The notes under the pieces: model-generated
Told to the model about the DNA's origin: nothing
Databases searched by the model: none
Seen by the model: the letters and a program-made list of their open reading frames with translations, nothing else
Assembly (NCBI GenBank): GCA_033026295.1
Contig: CM065174.1
Coordinates: forward strand, 26,091,498 to 26,155,497
Source: Channa striata
Taxonomy: Eukaryota; Chordata; Actinopteri; Anabantiformes; Channidae
Reading direction: 5' to 3'
DNA length: 64,000 nt
In this document: positions 13,160-23,730 of the stretch, piece after piece
Layout: the number at the start of each line of letters is the position of its first letter
How positions within the stretch are numbered: the first letter of the stretch is position 1
Translations under genes and position numbers: made by a program

Positions 13160-13984
13160 AGGAGGGGGGTTAACTGACTGAGAAGGGACAGCTGTAGGGA
13201 GATGATCTATAAATCCCATTGGATTTCTCTCAGCACAGGCCTGGGTCGGAGTTGGAAAGTCTGGAAAATGTTTGCGTAGAGTTGCTGTTGGCTCAATAAT
13301 GCACGTCGAGTTCACATCGGCATATGTTTGGCCGCTGATCTACGGGGTGGAGGGGGGGGGGTTGTTTGGAGAGGACACAGTTCAGCCGGTCGATTTTAGG
13401 ACTGCGTGATTTGCTGCTGTAGCCTCTCAAATCTTGTGCTGGCTGCTACATTGGGCCCTTTCTGCTGCGTGAGCATGTACCGGGATGGACGCGTGGTTGG
13501 ACGAGTGGATGGATGCAGGGATGGAAAGGGGAGAAAAAGGAGGGAGACTCGGATTTCGGTCCTGGGAGCGCCTGATAGTGGGGTGAAGAATGATTGACAG
13601 CCCCAACACCTTTATGCTCCTTTTTGCGTTTTTCACGCACTTGGCGCCGCACAGACACGAGCTGACGTGTTGACAAACTATTTTGTTGACACTTGTGAAG
13701 ATGCGACAAACTCACTTGATATTTTTCTTTCTTTCTTTCTTTTTACAAATATGCACATTTTAACACAACTGCTGCGAATAATTTCCCTCCTATTCCACGT
13801 GAAGTTTTCTAAGCAGGAATAGAGATGAAAAATTATACAAACGATATTAACTGAGACACTTTCACAGAAATGGGCTGTTTATTCCTAAAATAAACGCATT
13901 CATAAGCCAGAATGATCAATGCGCTTTATTACGAATTATGAATGCCAGGGCCTGTTCGCAATATTCTTTGGTAAATAAAAAAAT

Positions 13985-13998
13985 GGGGGGGGGGGGGG
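13985..13998. repeat. G14 homopolymer
   Basis: Fourteen consecutive G follow an A/T-rich stretch. The tract could adopt a G-quadruplex and is prone to length variation. Confidence 0.85.
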
Positions 13999-16749
13999 TC
14001 TCGCTGAGACGCTGCAAAACAGCCGAGCGGGGCAGCGGACCGGGACCCCACCCTGCCCCTCCTCCTCCACCCCGGTGCACTCAGTTGATCAAAGCTCCAG
14101 TTGGAGGTGGCATTTCTCTCTGTATTACCGGAGTCACAGTCTGCCCCCCTCAACACACCCCCCGCCAGCCTGCCCGCCCTCACTGGCCCGGGTTTTAAGG
14201 TCACAGCCCGGGCGTTCACAGCCCGGCCACCCGCGGGAAACTCGGCGTCGAAGCTTTGATGCCTCCCTCACATTTTTAAAGCCCGTTTCGACCCACGATT
14301 CAGTTTTTACTCTACAATCCTCTCCTTCCCGTGCCGTGCCCCTCATACACGGCTGTGGTGACATTGTGTCTCTAAACTGAGCCTGGAGGAGAGAGGGGAG
14401 ACAAATAAACGTGTCATGATTAGAATTAATGATTGCATGCATCTTCACAGCCTCATTCATTATCTCAGATTAATTATCTCAGAGTGTACCAGTTCACTTG
14501 TCTGCACTTCATAAACCCCAAATCTCCTGGGCTGCTTTACAACACTACAGTCCTGATAGGAGAATGCCCCTCTCTCTGACTGTGGCCTGTCGTGGGCAAA
14601 ATCCGAGTTTCGGGGACGGAAACGAGAGCAATACAATACAAAATAAAAGTTCCGTCGGCGAGCATCAATTATAGACACACTTACGATCAAATCGGCTGTT
14701 TAGATTTTCCTTTCCAGCTACTGTTCAGGCTTTGATGTTCGCTTTGCACACAGGCCTGCTGAAGGGCCTCCTGCTTCCTGATGAAAGCAGAACAAAAAAA
14801 GTTTTGTTTTCTTCCATTTAAGCGCAGATGTTGCGCCACAAATTCCAATTTACAGCTTATGCCTGCATCAGAATGCAAATACGAGTGAGAATAAAAATGT
14901 ATTGCTAGTGAGGGATTACAGTGGTAAGGTTAAAACCATTTTTGCATTTAATAGTGTCTTTGCCTGGAGGGGAGTTGAGATATTTTTAAGCCTATAGCCC
15001 ATATTTTGATTTCCTTCTATTCATGGATTAATCTGCCTCTGTGACTCTGGCTTTCTCTCTCTCTCTCTGTCTCTGGCTTATTCTAAATCAGGCAGAGATT
15101 ATCCCCACTGACAGACTATCTAGGCATCTTCAACACATGGAAATAACAACAACTTTTCGTGTTTACATGCTGCATTTACAAGTTTGCGCAGTAGTGGAGA
15201 GTGCGCGGCCCGCACGTCTCCAGATAGGAACGGCGAGAAAACGTTTTCGTCGCTGACTGAGTTCTGTGACAACTGGGAGGCCCACGGACCCGCGCAGAAC
15301 GCCAGTGACCCCCGTCTCTCCCCGTGTCTGTGATGAGACAGAACCAGATGCTCAGCAGAATGCGCGCAGACGCACGGACCACAAACACAAAACATGAAAG
15401 TGGAGCAAAGTGAAGGAAAAGAGGGAGGAAGCAGATTAGAGGCATCAGAGAGCAGCGGGCTTTAAGGAGGTGGAGGCTCGTTTTGAAGCCCTATCTCTTT
15501 TTCTCCAAGCCAGTAACATGTGTCCTGTTGAAGGGGCGCTCCCCAGACGCCAAGCGGCAGCTGGACGGGGACGGGCGGGCGTTTTGCATGAGAAGCAGCT
15601 AATATGCAAGAGGACGCTGGCAGGCTATTGGTAGAGAACAAATTGATGTCTCCAGGCCGCGTATTCTGCTTTAAAGTGCGTAAAGAGCACAGTTCCATTT
15701 TTAGCAAATAAAGCTCCCATTCTGTGTCTGTTTTCCAACAAAGACAAACACAACAGTTTGATTTTTTTTTTTTACTGTAATTACATTTATTCAACTATTG
15801 TCTTACATGCCACAGAACAGCAGTTTGTGTAAAGCGTCGTTTCCTAAATTAATTGCTCCAAACTAGTTTCCTGGCAAACGTAAATCTTGGTTAGACAGTG
15901 GAACGAAACGAATTTGTTCAACCAGCATGTGCAGCCTTTTCTCCACACTGAACAAGCCGAGCAAAGAGGAAAGAAATCTCAGAAGCGCCGAAGACACAAA
16001 AGACTTGACTGATCTCTTTGATGGGAAATGACTAATAATCCAGCAGCCTGTGAGGCTCGGGGTGTTATTTACCTAAGGTGGACTTGAAGTGGATTGGACC
16101 TCTCCTAATGAATCGTCCGAGGTGTCTGGGCCGCGAGCTCCAGACGGGCTGAGCTGAACGAGCTGTCAACTTTAGAGCCTTTCTGTCTTTCACGTCCACG
16201 CTTCCTCTCCATCACACCGCGGGGGGACGCGGCTGAAGTGCGCTACTGCTAATGCGCAAGGAAACGTTGGGTAAATACACGTCAGGCCGTAATGTTGCAC
16301 GACACCAGGAAAAAGAGGAGAACAGCAGCATCACTCGTCCGGCCGGTCGTCGCCTGAACGTGCAGCTTCCCGCTGCGTGATCAAATACTGAGCTCTACGC
16401 ATGATGCCTTCGTATTCTAACGCACAGCTGCTTCACTGATGATAAAGGCATGCAGATGTCCCCCCCAACACCTAACAACCAGCCACATCCAGCTCAGTGT
16501 ACCTGTACATGAATAAACAGGGAGGACGTCATGCACTGTGCGCCTCCAGCTTCTTTATCCCGAAGACGCCTCTATATCTACCTGCTCAGACTCCTCGTTC
16601 GTGTGCCCCTCATGCCCAGAAGACAATTTGCTCAGCTGCTGAAAAGTGGCGTCTCTCCCTCCGCGCTGCTCGCCCTCCACCGCGGCGGCTTCCTCCAAAC
16701 ACATTCACTAACATATGACAGTTGGCAGGGAAATTCTTGACAATTGGTG

Positions 16750-16920
16750 TCTTGAGTGTGCAGCATAAATAGCAGGCAGAGCCCTCGCTGGGTTATGATG
16801 GGGAGGCTTGATGGTTCCTGGCGTGGTGCGGCGCTGATTGGTCCGGCCGCGGCCTGACGTCAGGAGGCTGGGAATAAGGCTGGGCTGGAGCTTTAGAAGG
16901 TAGACAGTGTTACTGGAGAC
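16750..16920 (+). promoter_or_regulatory. lhx1a: Probable lhx1 proximal promoter
   Basis: About 0.8-1.0 kb before the start codon lie a TATA-like CATAAATA at 16764-16771, an inverted CCAAT box (GATTGGTC) at 16836-16842 and a perfect palindromic CRE (TGACGTCA) at 16855-16862, in CpG-rich sequence. The CCAAT and CRE are 12 bp apart, a spacing typical of core-proximal elements, so transcription probably starts shortly after 16880. The TATA-like motif lies upstream of both and may not be functional. The exact start site cannot be read from sequence. Confidence 0.5.
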
Positions 16921-16923
16921 CCA

Positions 16924-17014
16924 GCGCATCCCAGCATACGCAGGGTACCGGAGACAGAGGGCATCCCGGCACACGCAGACTTCCACCGGAGCCGCTAGCG
17001 CATCCCAGCATCCG
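16924..17014 (+). repeat. Degenerate 36-38 bp tandem triplication in probable 5' UTR
   Basis: The core GCATCCCAGCA, or GCATCCCGGCA in the middle unit, occurs three times, starting near 16924, 16960 and 16998. Units one and two continue as TACGCAG or CACGCAG. Spacing of 36 and 38 bp marks a decayed tandem repeat. Its role is unknown. Confidence 0.6.
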
Positions 17015-17145
17015 TCGCCACGAGCTGAACAGCCAGGATCATCTGATAGGGCGCGAGGGGAAGGCTCTCTCTCTTTTTTCTGTTTTCCACGTTCTGGGTG
17101 TGTGGTTTTGTTTCTGGCCGGGTTCTGAAGAGTGGATACGCTGCC

Positions 17146-17193
17146 ATGCCAAAGTACACTGAATTATTTACATGCGTGCGCGCTGCTGTGTGA
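17146..17193 (+). other. Upstream ORF 1 in probable lhx1 5' UTR
   Basis: An ATG followed by fourteen codons and TGA ends well before the main start. If transcription starts near 16.9 kb, it lies in the leader. It shows no homology I recognise and is relevant only as a possible brake on translation. Confidence 0.35.
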
Positions 17194-17208
17194 CAGCTCT
17201 GCCCCAAA

Positions 17209-17211
<3 letters not shown>

Positions 17212-17240
<29 letters not shown>
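17212..17240 (+). repeat. T29 homopolymer in probable 5' UTR
   Basis: Twenty-nine consecutive T follow AAAAGC. The tract would be U29 in the leader if the promoter call is right. A second long T run lies at about 17519-17535. Such tracts are unstable in length and easily mis-assembled. Confidence 0.9.
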
Positions 17241-17242
<2 letters not shown>

Positions 17243-17561
17243 CAGACGTCCCTTCCATCAGTGACTGGCACACGACGCTCTTCTCTGCCGATGCGTCGGG
17301 ACAACCAAAGTGGCTCCGGTCTTGTTGCGTGTGTCGATCTGCAGCTTTCTGTGTTGAAATCTACATTTTTGGTTGATTGACGTGCTTTGCTCCGGATCCA
17401 GTAAAGGACTGACTTTATTTTTGTTGGTTTGTTTTTGGGGGATTTTTCACCTGAGAGAGAGAGAGAGGACGCAGCCGCCGCCGTTCCTGTTTGTTTGCTT
17501 TCCTTTTTCTTTCTTTCTCTTTTTTTTTTTTTTTTCCGTTGGACACTGTGCCTTTTTACGC

Positions 17562-17591
17562 ATGCAGGGAGAAATCTGTGGTGACACCTGA
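17562..17591 (+). other. Upstream ORF 2 in probable lhx1 5' UTR
   Basis: An ATG opens nine codons closed by TGA, about 150 bp before the main start codon. It is not in frame with Lhx1 and is too short to recognise as a peptide. Confidence 0.35.
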
Positions 17592-17665
17592 TCGACTGGC
17601 TTCCCCGCGTACACTGACCCGGGAGCTCCAGGCGAATCGGGGAGGAGAGAGCAGATAGCCGGTCA

Positions 17666-17686
17666 ATGCTTGGCCTGTGCTGCTGA
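17666..17686 (+). other. Upstream ORF 3 in probable lhx1 5' UTR
   Basis: A six-codon ORF ends in TGA 51 bp before the main ATG. Its closeness to the main start would make re-initiation inefficient if it is used. Confidence 0.35.
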
Positions 17687-17737
17687 TTTTGTTTGTGTGC
17701 GTGCTTCGTTTTCGGGGGTTGTAGCCCAGCCAAAGCC

Positions 17738-17907
17738 ATGGTCCACTGCGCCGGCTGCGAGAGGCCTATCCTGGACCGCTTTCTGCTCAAAGTGCTGGAC
17801 AGAGCCTGGCACGTCAAGTGTGTTCAGTGCTGCGAGTGCAAATGCAATTTGACAGAGAAATGCTTTTCTCGAGAGGGGAGACTGTACTGCAAAAATGATT
17901 TTTTTAG
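17738..17907 (+). CDS. lhx1a: lhx1 coding exon 1 (LIM1 domain)
   Basis: This exon encodes residues 1-56 and two bases of codon 57, then a GTAAGC donor. It carries the whole first LIM zinc finger. Residue 18 is lysine (codon AAA), where I recall asparagine in most Lhx1 and Lhx5 proteins; this is worth checking against relatives. The two cysteine pairs and the histidine are intact, so the domain should fold and bind Ldb1-type cofactors. Confidence 0.95.
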
Positions 17908-20900
17908 GTAAGCTCCAGGGGAGGTGACACAACAACTAAGACGTGCTTGTCTCAGGTTTTATGTCAGGAAGTGTAGGAGGACTGTAAAAGGTAAACATGC
18001 ACGCATGTCTTCAAGAAGCCTGAACAGAAATTTAAATAGAAGCTCAACGTGGTGAGTGCGCGTTATAAACTGTGCGCAATTTACAGAAACAAATCCAATT
18101 GGGTTAACGTGTTGGATTAATTGTCAGTCATCAGGGAAAAATAAATCCCACATTTGAAATCAAACACTTTACATTCTTAAAGCAATACAAGATAAATGTT
18201 GGCACATTTCTCAGTGAACCCACTGGATTACAAATATTTACAACGGGCGCGCAGAGTCTCTCGTTTGCCCCTGAATAAATGAACGCAGCGACCTGTCCGT
18301 GCCTGTAGGCGTGAACGAGCACTCGGAGGCGATAAGCCTTGATTAAGGGCGAGTAATTAAAAGCTTGTTAATTTGAATTCTTAAGTAAAAGTACAACAAA
18401 AGAGAGGCAGCTGCATTAAGCGCCTGTGCACTCGCTCTCAGCAGGCGGAGGGGCGGTTTGTTGGGAAATCGAGGAAATCACACTTGGGGTGTTTTTTTTA
18501 GCAGCGTGCGGGCGGCCGCGGGGAGCTGCCAGGATCAAACCCGGGCCGGAGCGGCCGCTGCCCGGTGTGTTTGCTCAGTCCGACTGAGGAGGACGTGATA
18601 AGTGGATTTGAATAGTGAACTAGTTGGGAAGATAAAGTCCGCAGACAATGCAATCACAGACGTGCAGTCCGCGCGCGCTGCACGCCGCCCAATACACATT
18701 ATTCAACGGCCAAGTCGACGGAAGGACTCAGTCCGCTGAAAGCGTGTGATTCCAACATTTAGGCACAAACGGCGGGGAAACCACCGCAAGAAGTAGTTCT
18801 TTGTGCGGGTCTGCTGCACACACATGCTTTGGGAATCATTTGTAATTTTAGGCACAAGTTGGAAGAGTCACGCTGAGCTTTGGCGCATCACTAATAATAT
18901 TTTTTAAACCTAGTAAAATAATAGTAATTCAAAATCTGCTTATTTATATTTTCGCCCCAATAAAAACTCAGAATCCGGCGTAAAAAAATCGTATCACAAA
19001 AATACACGTATTATTATTAATAACAATGTTATAATTATTATTACAAATATCACAGCACAAGCTCTAAAAAAATACATTGACAAGTTACATTTGACGCCGC
19101 CTTTTTCAGTATCAGGAGTTTCTTTACACACAAATTAAATTTCAGAATCTTCTAACTGTAAAATATTTTTTTGTATATGGACAGTTTATGATTGGACATT
19201 TGGACAGTCCAAACTCAAGTTTAAAATCTTGATTTGTGTCTGTCTTCCACAAACCACGGCATCTCTGTCGTTCTTGTCTAAGCCTCTATTTCCAATTAAT
19301 TTCTGAAGAGGTTCTGTAACGCATTTATGACGCCCTGCTCATGTTCTTTCCTCAGGCGGTTCGGCACCAAGTGTGGCGGTTGTTCGCAGGGCATCTCTCC
19401 AAACGACTTGGTTCGGAGGGCCCGGAGCAAAGTGTTTCACCTCAACTGCTTCACCTGCATGATGTGCAATAAGCAGCTCTCCACCGGCGAGGAGCTCTAC
19501 ATCATAGACGAGAACAAATTCGTTTGCAAAGACGATTATCTAAACAATACGAGTGTAAAAGACACCAACCTCCTCTCAGGTACAGACAAAACCCTGCGCG
19601 CGCGTGCGTGCTTGTGTGTGTGTGTGGCACCATAAATTGTGATGAATGTGTTGTGTTCGGCCCCGCAGTGGCTTCATCATTTCCATGACATAGACGGCAC
19701 CAGAGAGTAGAAATCTGCAAAACCACAGTGGCCTGTCTGCAAACGCTGTTTAAGTCCTGGTTTTCTTTCACTCCACTTAATTCAGGGGCCTGGGGTGTTC
19801 ATACACCCAATTTATTCTGTGTGTTTCAATTTTTGCTCAATATTCAAATCTCCCATCTACACTGTGTAAACACTTAGCTGTAAAAAGAATTTCTCTGTTT
19901 AAGATAGTAAAAAGGAAAAAGATGGTTTATTGTCCTAATGAGCTGAGGTCAGAGTTCAGCCACATTTTACCGGCCACCGCATCACCACAGTCATTCCTGC
20001 AGGAACGCGATGGTTTTCTGTGGTTTTTCCAAAATTCTCTCTGCTCTCTGCAGTTACGGCATGCAGCGACCCGAGTTTATCACCGGACTCTCAAGACCAG
20101 CTACAGGACGACGTGGTCCTAAAGGACACGGAGATAGCCACCCTGTCCGACAAAGAAACGGTTAATAACGAGAACGACGACCAGAACCTCGGAGGGAAGC
20201 GGCGCGGCCCGCGAACCACCATCAAGGCCAAGCAGCTGGAGACGCTGAAGGCGGCGTTCGCTGCGACCCCCAAACCCACCAGACACATCAGGGAGCAGCT
20301 GGCCCAGGAGACCGGTCTCAACATGAGGGTCATCCAGGTAAAAGAACCACATTCACCGAACTCCTCTTTTCTGTTGAGAACCGAAAGGGTTCTGTTGTTT
20401 TAGTATGGACACGTGTTTACAAGTGTAGACATATAAAATAGGTTCTGGGATCGTTTCTCAAACTTTGCGTTCTGTGTCCCCCAGCTGATGTGTGCTCTTC
20501 ACTTAATATTCACTGTCATGGTTGTGCCTGAGATAGTTTCAAATATTATGGAAATAGAATTCAGGGGACACCCACAGTTTGGGGCGGTGGACTAACACCT
20601 TTTCTATTTTATGGGGTGTTACGCAGCCATTAAAAGGTGTGATGTAACAGCTTATATTTTACGGAAAACGTCTGTGCCAAGCTGCCAGACCACCATAACC
20701 GGACGGGCCTCATCCACTCAGTGAGGCTCCACCCCCCCTTCACATCCTTCACCCCTCTTTAAAGGAGACCTTTTCCCTTCAAACTGCGCGGTCACATTGA
20801 ATTCATTAAGCCAAAGATTGGCCGACGGACGAGCTTGATTTGGAAACGGGTAATTTATATGGGTATTTTTGATTCTTGGCGCGCAGGACGGGGCAAAGTC

Positions 20901-21109
20901 GCCAACTGGCGCCGGGCTGCTGGGAGCACTGGGAGTCTTGGCACAGCGCTGCCATCACGTTTTGCGACCACATTTAGCCATGCTGTGAGCATTTCCAGCC
21001 AAGTGGAAAAGGCAGAAATGTGTTTCAAGGGTCCTCAGATTGTCTCCTCAGAACAGGGCCGCGTTAGGTTAAACAAGATCAACACAGACAGGCGACAGCA
21101 CAAAAGTGG

Positions 21110-21157
<48 letters not shown>

Positions 21158-23730
21158 GAATAATATTGATTTTATATTATCAGATTTTTTAAAGAGTTTG
21201 TTAAACGTCTTCTTGGAGTGACGGTCGAAGCGGGGAGCACATTTGGTAAACCATATATTAATAATGCAAAAATAATAAAACACACCCAGAAATGCAACAG
21301 ACTTAGAAACAGGAAGAAATGGAAAAGCAGAGCCTTTGCGCATTTTTAGTTTACACCTTTTTACGCATGGGATTTTTTTTTTTATTTGTATTTTTTTCCC
21401 GAGGAGAGTTTCATAATGTGAATCGGACCGCGGGGCAAATCAAAGGTAAAAAGGTTTAGCGTGGCAGATTAACAGTCATAAAGTGAGTGTGGCCAGGTAG
21501 GGGTCTCTAATATGTATGAGCACGAGGGAAAAGGGAAGAGCGTAATTAAAGGGAGCCGGCCTACAGATTATGAAATGATAACCTCCAAGAGCCCGGTAAT
21601 ATACTGGTAACAACCCTCCTGTTAAGTATTAATTGGAGATTTTAAGCCCCCGCTGCTGTAGCCTTCAGCCGGAGTAAATGGAGGGTTAAAAGATCATTAG
21701 AGAGGTTAGATGTGAGTCCCCCTCCAGTAAAGATAATTGGGCGCAGTCCTCTCGATTGCAGAGCCTTGCGGATTTACCGCACGGCTCATCACGCACGCCG
21801 CAGAACACACACGCAGAGAGCGCGCTTATTTGCTCCAAAGCAAGGAGCCGATGCCGCGCAGGTGCCAAGGTAAATATGACACCTAATTACACTTTCCTTT
21901 GAATGGCGGGGGATTCACACAACCCGCCTCATTTGCATATTTGCCAAATTAACAACGCGGGAATTGCGTTTGTTTGAACATTTACTCGAACTTCGCTTGT
22001 GCGGCCTAAAATTCACACCGTGGTGACCCCCAGCCCCTGCTCCATCCACCCCCAGACGCCAGCACACACACACACACACACACACACTCCGAAGAATATT
22101 GACGTACAATCAAAATGGCGTCAGCAACCTGGTGCCGAGCAACACGATGAACCCAATATTACCATTAATATGCATGTGTGCGTGTGTGTTCAGGTCTGGT
22201 TCCAGAACCGACGTTCCAAAGAAAGGCGCATGAAGCAGCTGAGCGCGCTCGGCGCCCGGAGGCACGCGTTTTTCCGGAGCCCGAGGCGGATGAGGACGCT
22301 GGTGGACCGGCTCGAGCCTGGGGAGCTCATCCCTAACGGGCCCTTCTCATACTACGGAGGTTTGTAATTTAGCCAAGTTAGTCAAAAACAAAACCGTTTA
22401 CAGCAAATAAAAGAACAAAATCTAAATGGTGTAAAACACATTTCGTACATTATTTTGCCAAATGGTGGAATTCTGTTCAGTCTCTCATCATTTTAGTTGA
22501 CACGTTGTCGACTAATTCCTTATATTCCAAATTACTCAGATATTTGTTTTCTACCTTCTTTAATTCGCTGCTGCCACGGAACAACTGTTTTGTTTGTCTA
22601 GGTTTATTAATAACCATCATATCACAACAACCAGGGTCCTGGATGAGAAATCCAGCTCTTTAATGACGTCTTTGTTCACTGGATGAACTAAAGGAAACAG
22701 ACGCCATGTTTGGCCTGTGCACTTCCTGCTTTCTAAACTCTTTTCGCAGAAAGCACCTTAATTTAGTACACAAGACTAAAATAATATATATTAAATCATT
22801 TATTTAAACAGACACTGTGATTGTGCCAAGTTTGGATTTTCAGCCAGCTCCTATGCAAATTCACAAGTGATTTATTATTCAATTTGGGTCACCTCGCCCA
22901 CAGCGTTTTGGAAATGAGTGAGCAGTGAGTTAAGTTTAAGTGAAGTTAGTTTACATCTGAGTGATTTGATACCACTCTTCCCTCAAATGCTTTCAAACAT
23001 CTGATAATTTCATTTGCGCTCAGGTCTTTGTCCTTTCTGCTGAAGCAAAAAGTCGAGTAATATTATGCTGAATTGAAAAAAAAAATCGGTCTCAGTAGGT
23101 GGAATAGCTGATGAAATGGCCTCCATTTTAATTAATTTTGTGGCCACATTGTTCTCCCCACCCAATTGCAGTTTTGATTTAAGTGTAACGTGCTCTGTGA
23201 CTAATGTAGCACGGCGAGGGTCTCTCTCCCTCTCTAATACAAATCACGCTATGTATATTCAATGAATTCCTCAACATCTCTGGAATTATTTCTGCACACC
23301 CATTGTTCTTAGAGCTAACAATTTTTTTTTTCTCTTTCTCGGATCTGCAGATTATCAAAGTGAGTACTACGGCCCTGGGGGGAACTACGACTTCTTCCCT
23401 CAGGGGCCACCGTCGTCGCAAGCCCAGACCCCGGTCGATCTCCCCTTTGTGCCCTCCTCAGGCCCCACAGGCACCCCCCTCGGAGGTATGGATCACCCAC
23501 TACCAGGCCATCACCCCTCCAGCGAGGTGCAGCGCTTCTCCGATATCATGTCCCACCACCCAGGGGACTCTCCCAGTCCAGAGCCCGGAATCCCGGGGCC
23601 ACTGCACAGCATCTCCTCAGAGGTGTTCGGCCCTACTCCACCCTTTACCTCGCTGTCTCTGAACGGCACCGGATATAACAACCACCTGTCCCACCCGCCC
23701 TCGGAAATGAACGAGGGCACTGTGTGGTAG
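17738..23730 (+). CDS. lhx1a: LIM-homeodomain transcription factor Lhx1 (Lim1), five exons
   Basis: Five exons join in frame: 17738-17907, 19356-19579, 20054-20337, 22194-22359 and 23351-23730. They total 1224 nt and encode 407 residues, matching the usual Lhx1 length of about 406. All introns are GT-AG, and the four junction phases agree. LIM1 covers residues 4-54, with zinc ligands C4, C7, H25, C28, C31, C34, C51 and D54. LIM2 covers 63-117. The homeodomain is at about 180-239, with WFQNRR in helix 3. The C-terminal motifs RLEPGELIPNGPFSYYG and LSHPPSEMNEGTVW are Lhx1-like rather than Lhx5-like. The ATG has a strong context (GCCATGG) and no in-frame ATG precedes it. In vertebrates Lhx1 acts in the nucleus with Ldb1 in the organiser/head mesoderm, kidney primordium and neurons. 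The choice of the a over the b paralogue is a judgement from memory. Confidence 0.95.
18635..18700. promoter_or_regulatory. Candidate Nodal/activin response cluster in intron 1
   Basis: Within about 60 bp are two CAGAC SMAD-type half-sites (18642-18646 and 18657-18661) and AATACACA at 18691-18698, which matches the FoxH1 consensus. The Xenopus lim1 gene is known to have an activin response element with FoxH1 sites in its first intron. The same position in this gene makes the cluster plausible. Motif matches this short also arise by chance. Confidence 0.35.
19356..19579 (+). CDS. lhx1a: lhx1 coding exon 2 (LIM2 domain)
   Basis: The exon follows a TTTCCTCAG acceptor and ends before a GTACAG donor. 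It encodes the end of codon 57 to the first base of codon 132, holding all of LIM2: C63, C66, H85, C88, C91, C94, C114 and D117. Both LIM domains are therefore each on their own exon, as expected for this family. Confidence 0.95.
20054..20337 (+). CDS. lhx1a: lhx1 coding exon 3 (linker and homeodomain helices 1-2)
   Basis: The acceptor is CTCTCTGCAG and the donor GTAAAA. It encodes residues 132-226: an acidic, serine-rich linker (132-179), then the homeodomain from KRRGPRTTIK to NMRVIQ. The exon ends inside helix 3, directly before VWFQNRR, a conserved intron position in LIM-homeobox genes. Confidence 0.95.
21111..21156. repeat. (ATT)n microsatellite in intron 3
   Basis: About fifteen uninterrupted ATT units, directly visible, lie in AT-rich intron sequence. 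Confidence 0.9.
21450..21970. promoter_or_regulatory. Candidate intronic enhancer of lhx1
   Basis: Repeat-free sequence of about 500 bp holds many homeodomain-type motifs: ATTAAC, GTAATTAAAG, GTATTAATTGG, CCTAATTACAC and GATCATTAG. It also holds a perfect octamer, ATTTGCAT, at 21931-21938. The even composition and motif density resemble vertebrate developmental enhancers. Autoregulation by a LIM-homeodomain factor is possible. Conservation is not shown. Confidence 0.35.
22062..22087. repeat. (AC)n microsatellite in intron 3
   Basis: An AC run of about thirteen units ends some 106 bp before the exon 4 acceptor. Confidence 0.9.
22194..22359 (+). CDS. lhx1a: lhx1 coding exon 4 (homeodomain helix 3)
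   Basis: It encodes residues 227-281 and one base of 282, starting with VWFQNRRSKERRMK, the DNA-recognition helix. It ends at SYYG. The donor is GTTTGT, weak compared with the GTAAGC of exon 1. The acceptor lies in GT-rich sequence. The reading frame across both junctions is unambiguous. Confidence 0.93.
22853..22860 (+). promoter_or_regulatory. Octamer motif in intron 4
   Basis: This is a perfect ATGCAAAT, the POU-factor octamer. It is one of about eleven such matches in the window, discussed in the findings. Confidence 0.25.
23351..23730 (+). CDS. lhx1a: lhx1 coding exon 5 (C-terminal region)
   Basis: It follows a strong pyrimidine tract and TCTGCAG acceptor. It encodes residues 282-407, rich in proline, serine and glycine, and ends in NEGTVW then TAG at 23728-23730. 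Family knowledge assigns transactivating activity to this region. The motifs YYGPGGNYDFFPQGPP and GDSPSPEPGIPGPLHS are the regions where Lhx1 and Lhx5 differ and support Lhx1. Confidence 0.95.

Larger units (their letters stand above)
1..16750. other. Upstream non-coding flank of lhx1
   Basis: No open reading frame here is long, family-like or flanked by credible splice sites. The longest frames are read through microsatellites or SINE copies. The region is mixed AT-rich sequence with SINE copies, GT/AC and TCC microsatellites, and several CpG-containing stretches free of obvious repeats, listed separately. CpG density rises from about 13.9 kb towards the gene. I see no exon of a neighbouring gene, although a small non-coding transcript could be missed. 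Confidence 0.7.
20338..22193 (+). other. lhx1 intron 3 with microsatellites and a candidate enhancer
   Basis: This is the longest intron (1856 bp). It contains an ATT repeat, an AC repeat and a long repeat-free block rich in TAAT-type motifs, listed separately. The acceptor is preceded by GT-rich rather than pyrimidine-rich sequence. Confidence 0.85.

Noticed and set aside
17242..17817. 191-codon minus-strand frame overlapping lhx1 exon 1
   Set aside because: It is antisense to the 5' UTR and exon 1, reads through poly-T as poly-lysine, and has no family signature.
17738..23730. Identity as lhx5 rather than lhx1
   Set aside because: The C-terminal motifs RLEPGELIPNGPFSYYG and VDLPFVPSSGP, and KCNLTEKC in LIM1, fit Lhx1; Lhx5 differs in these regions.
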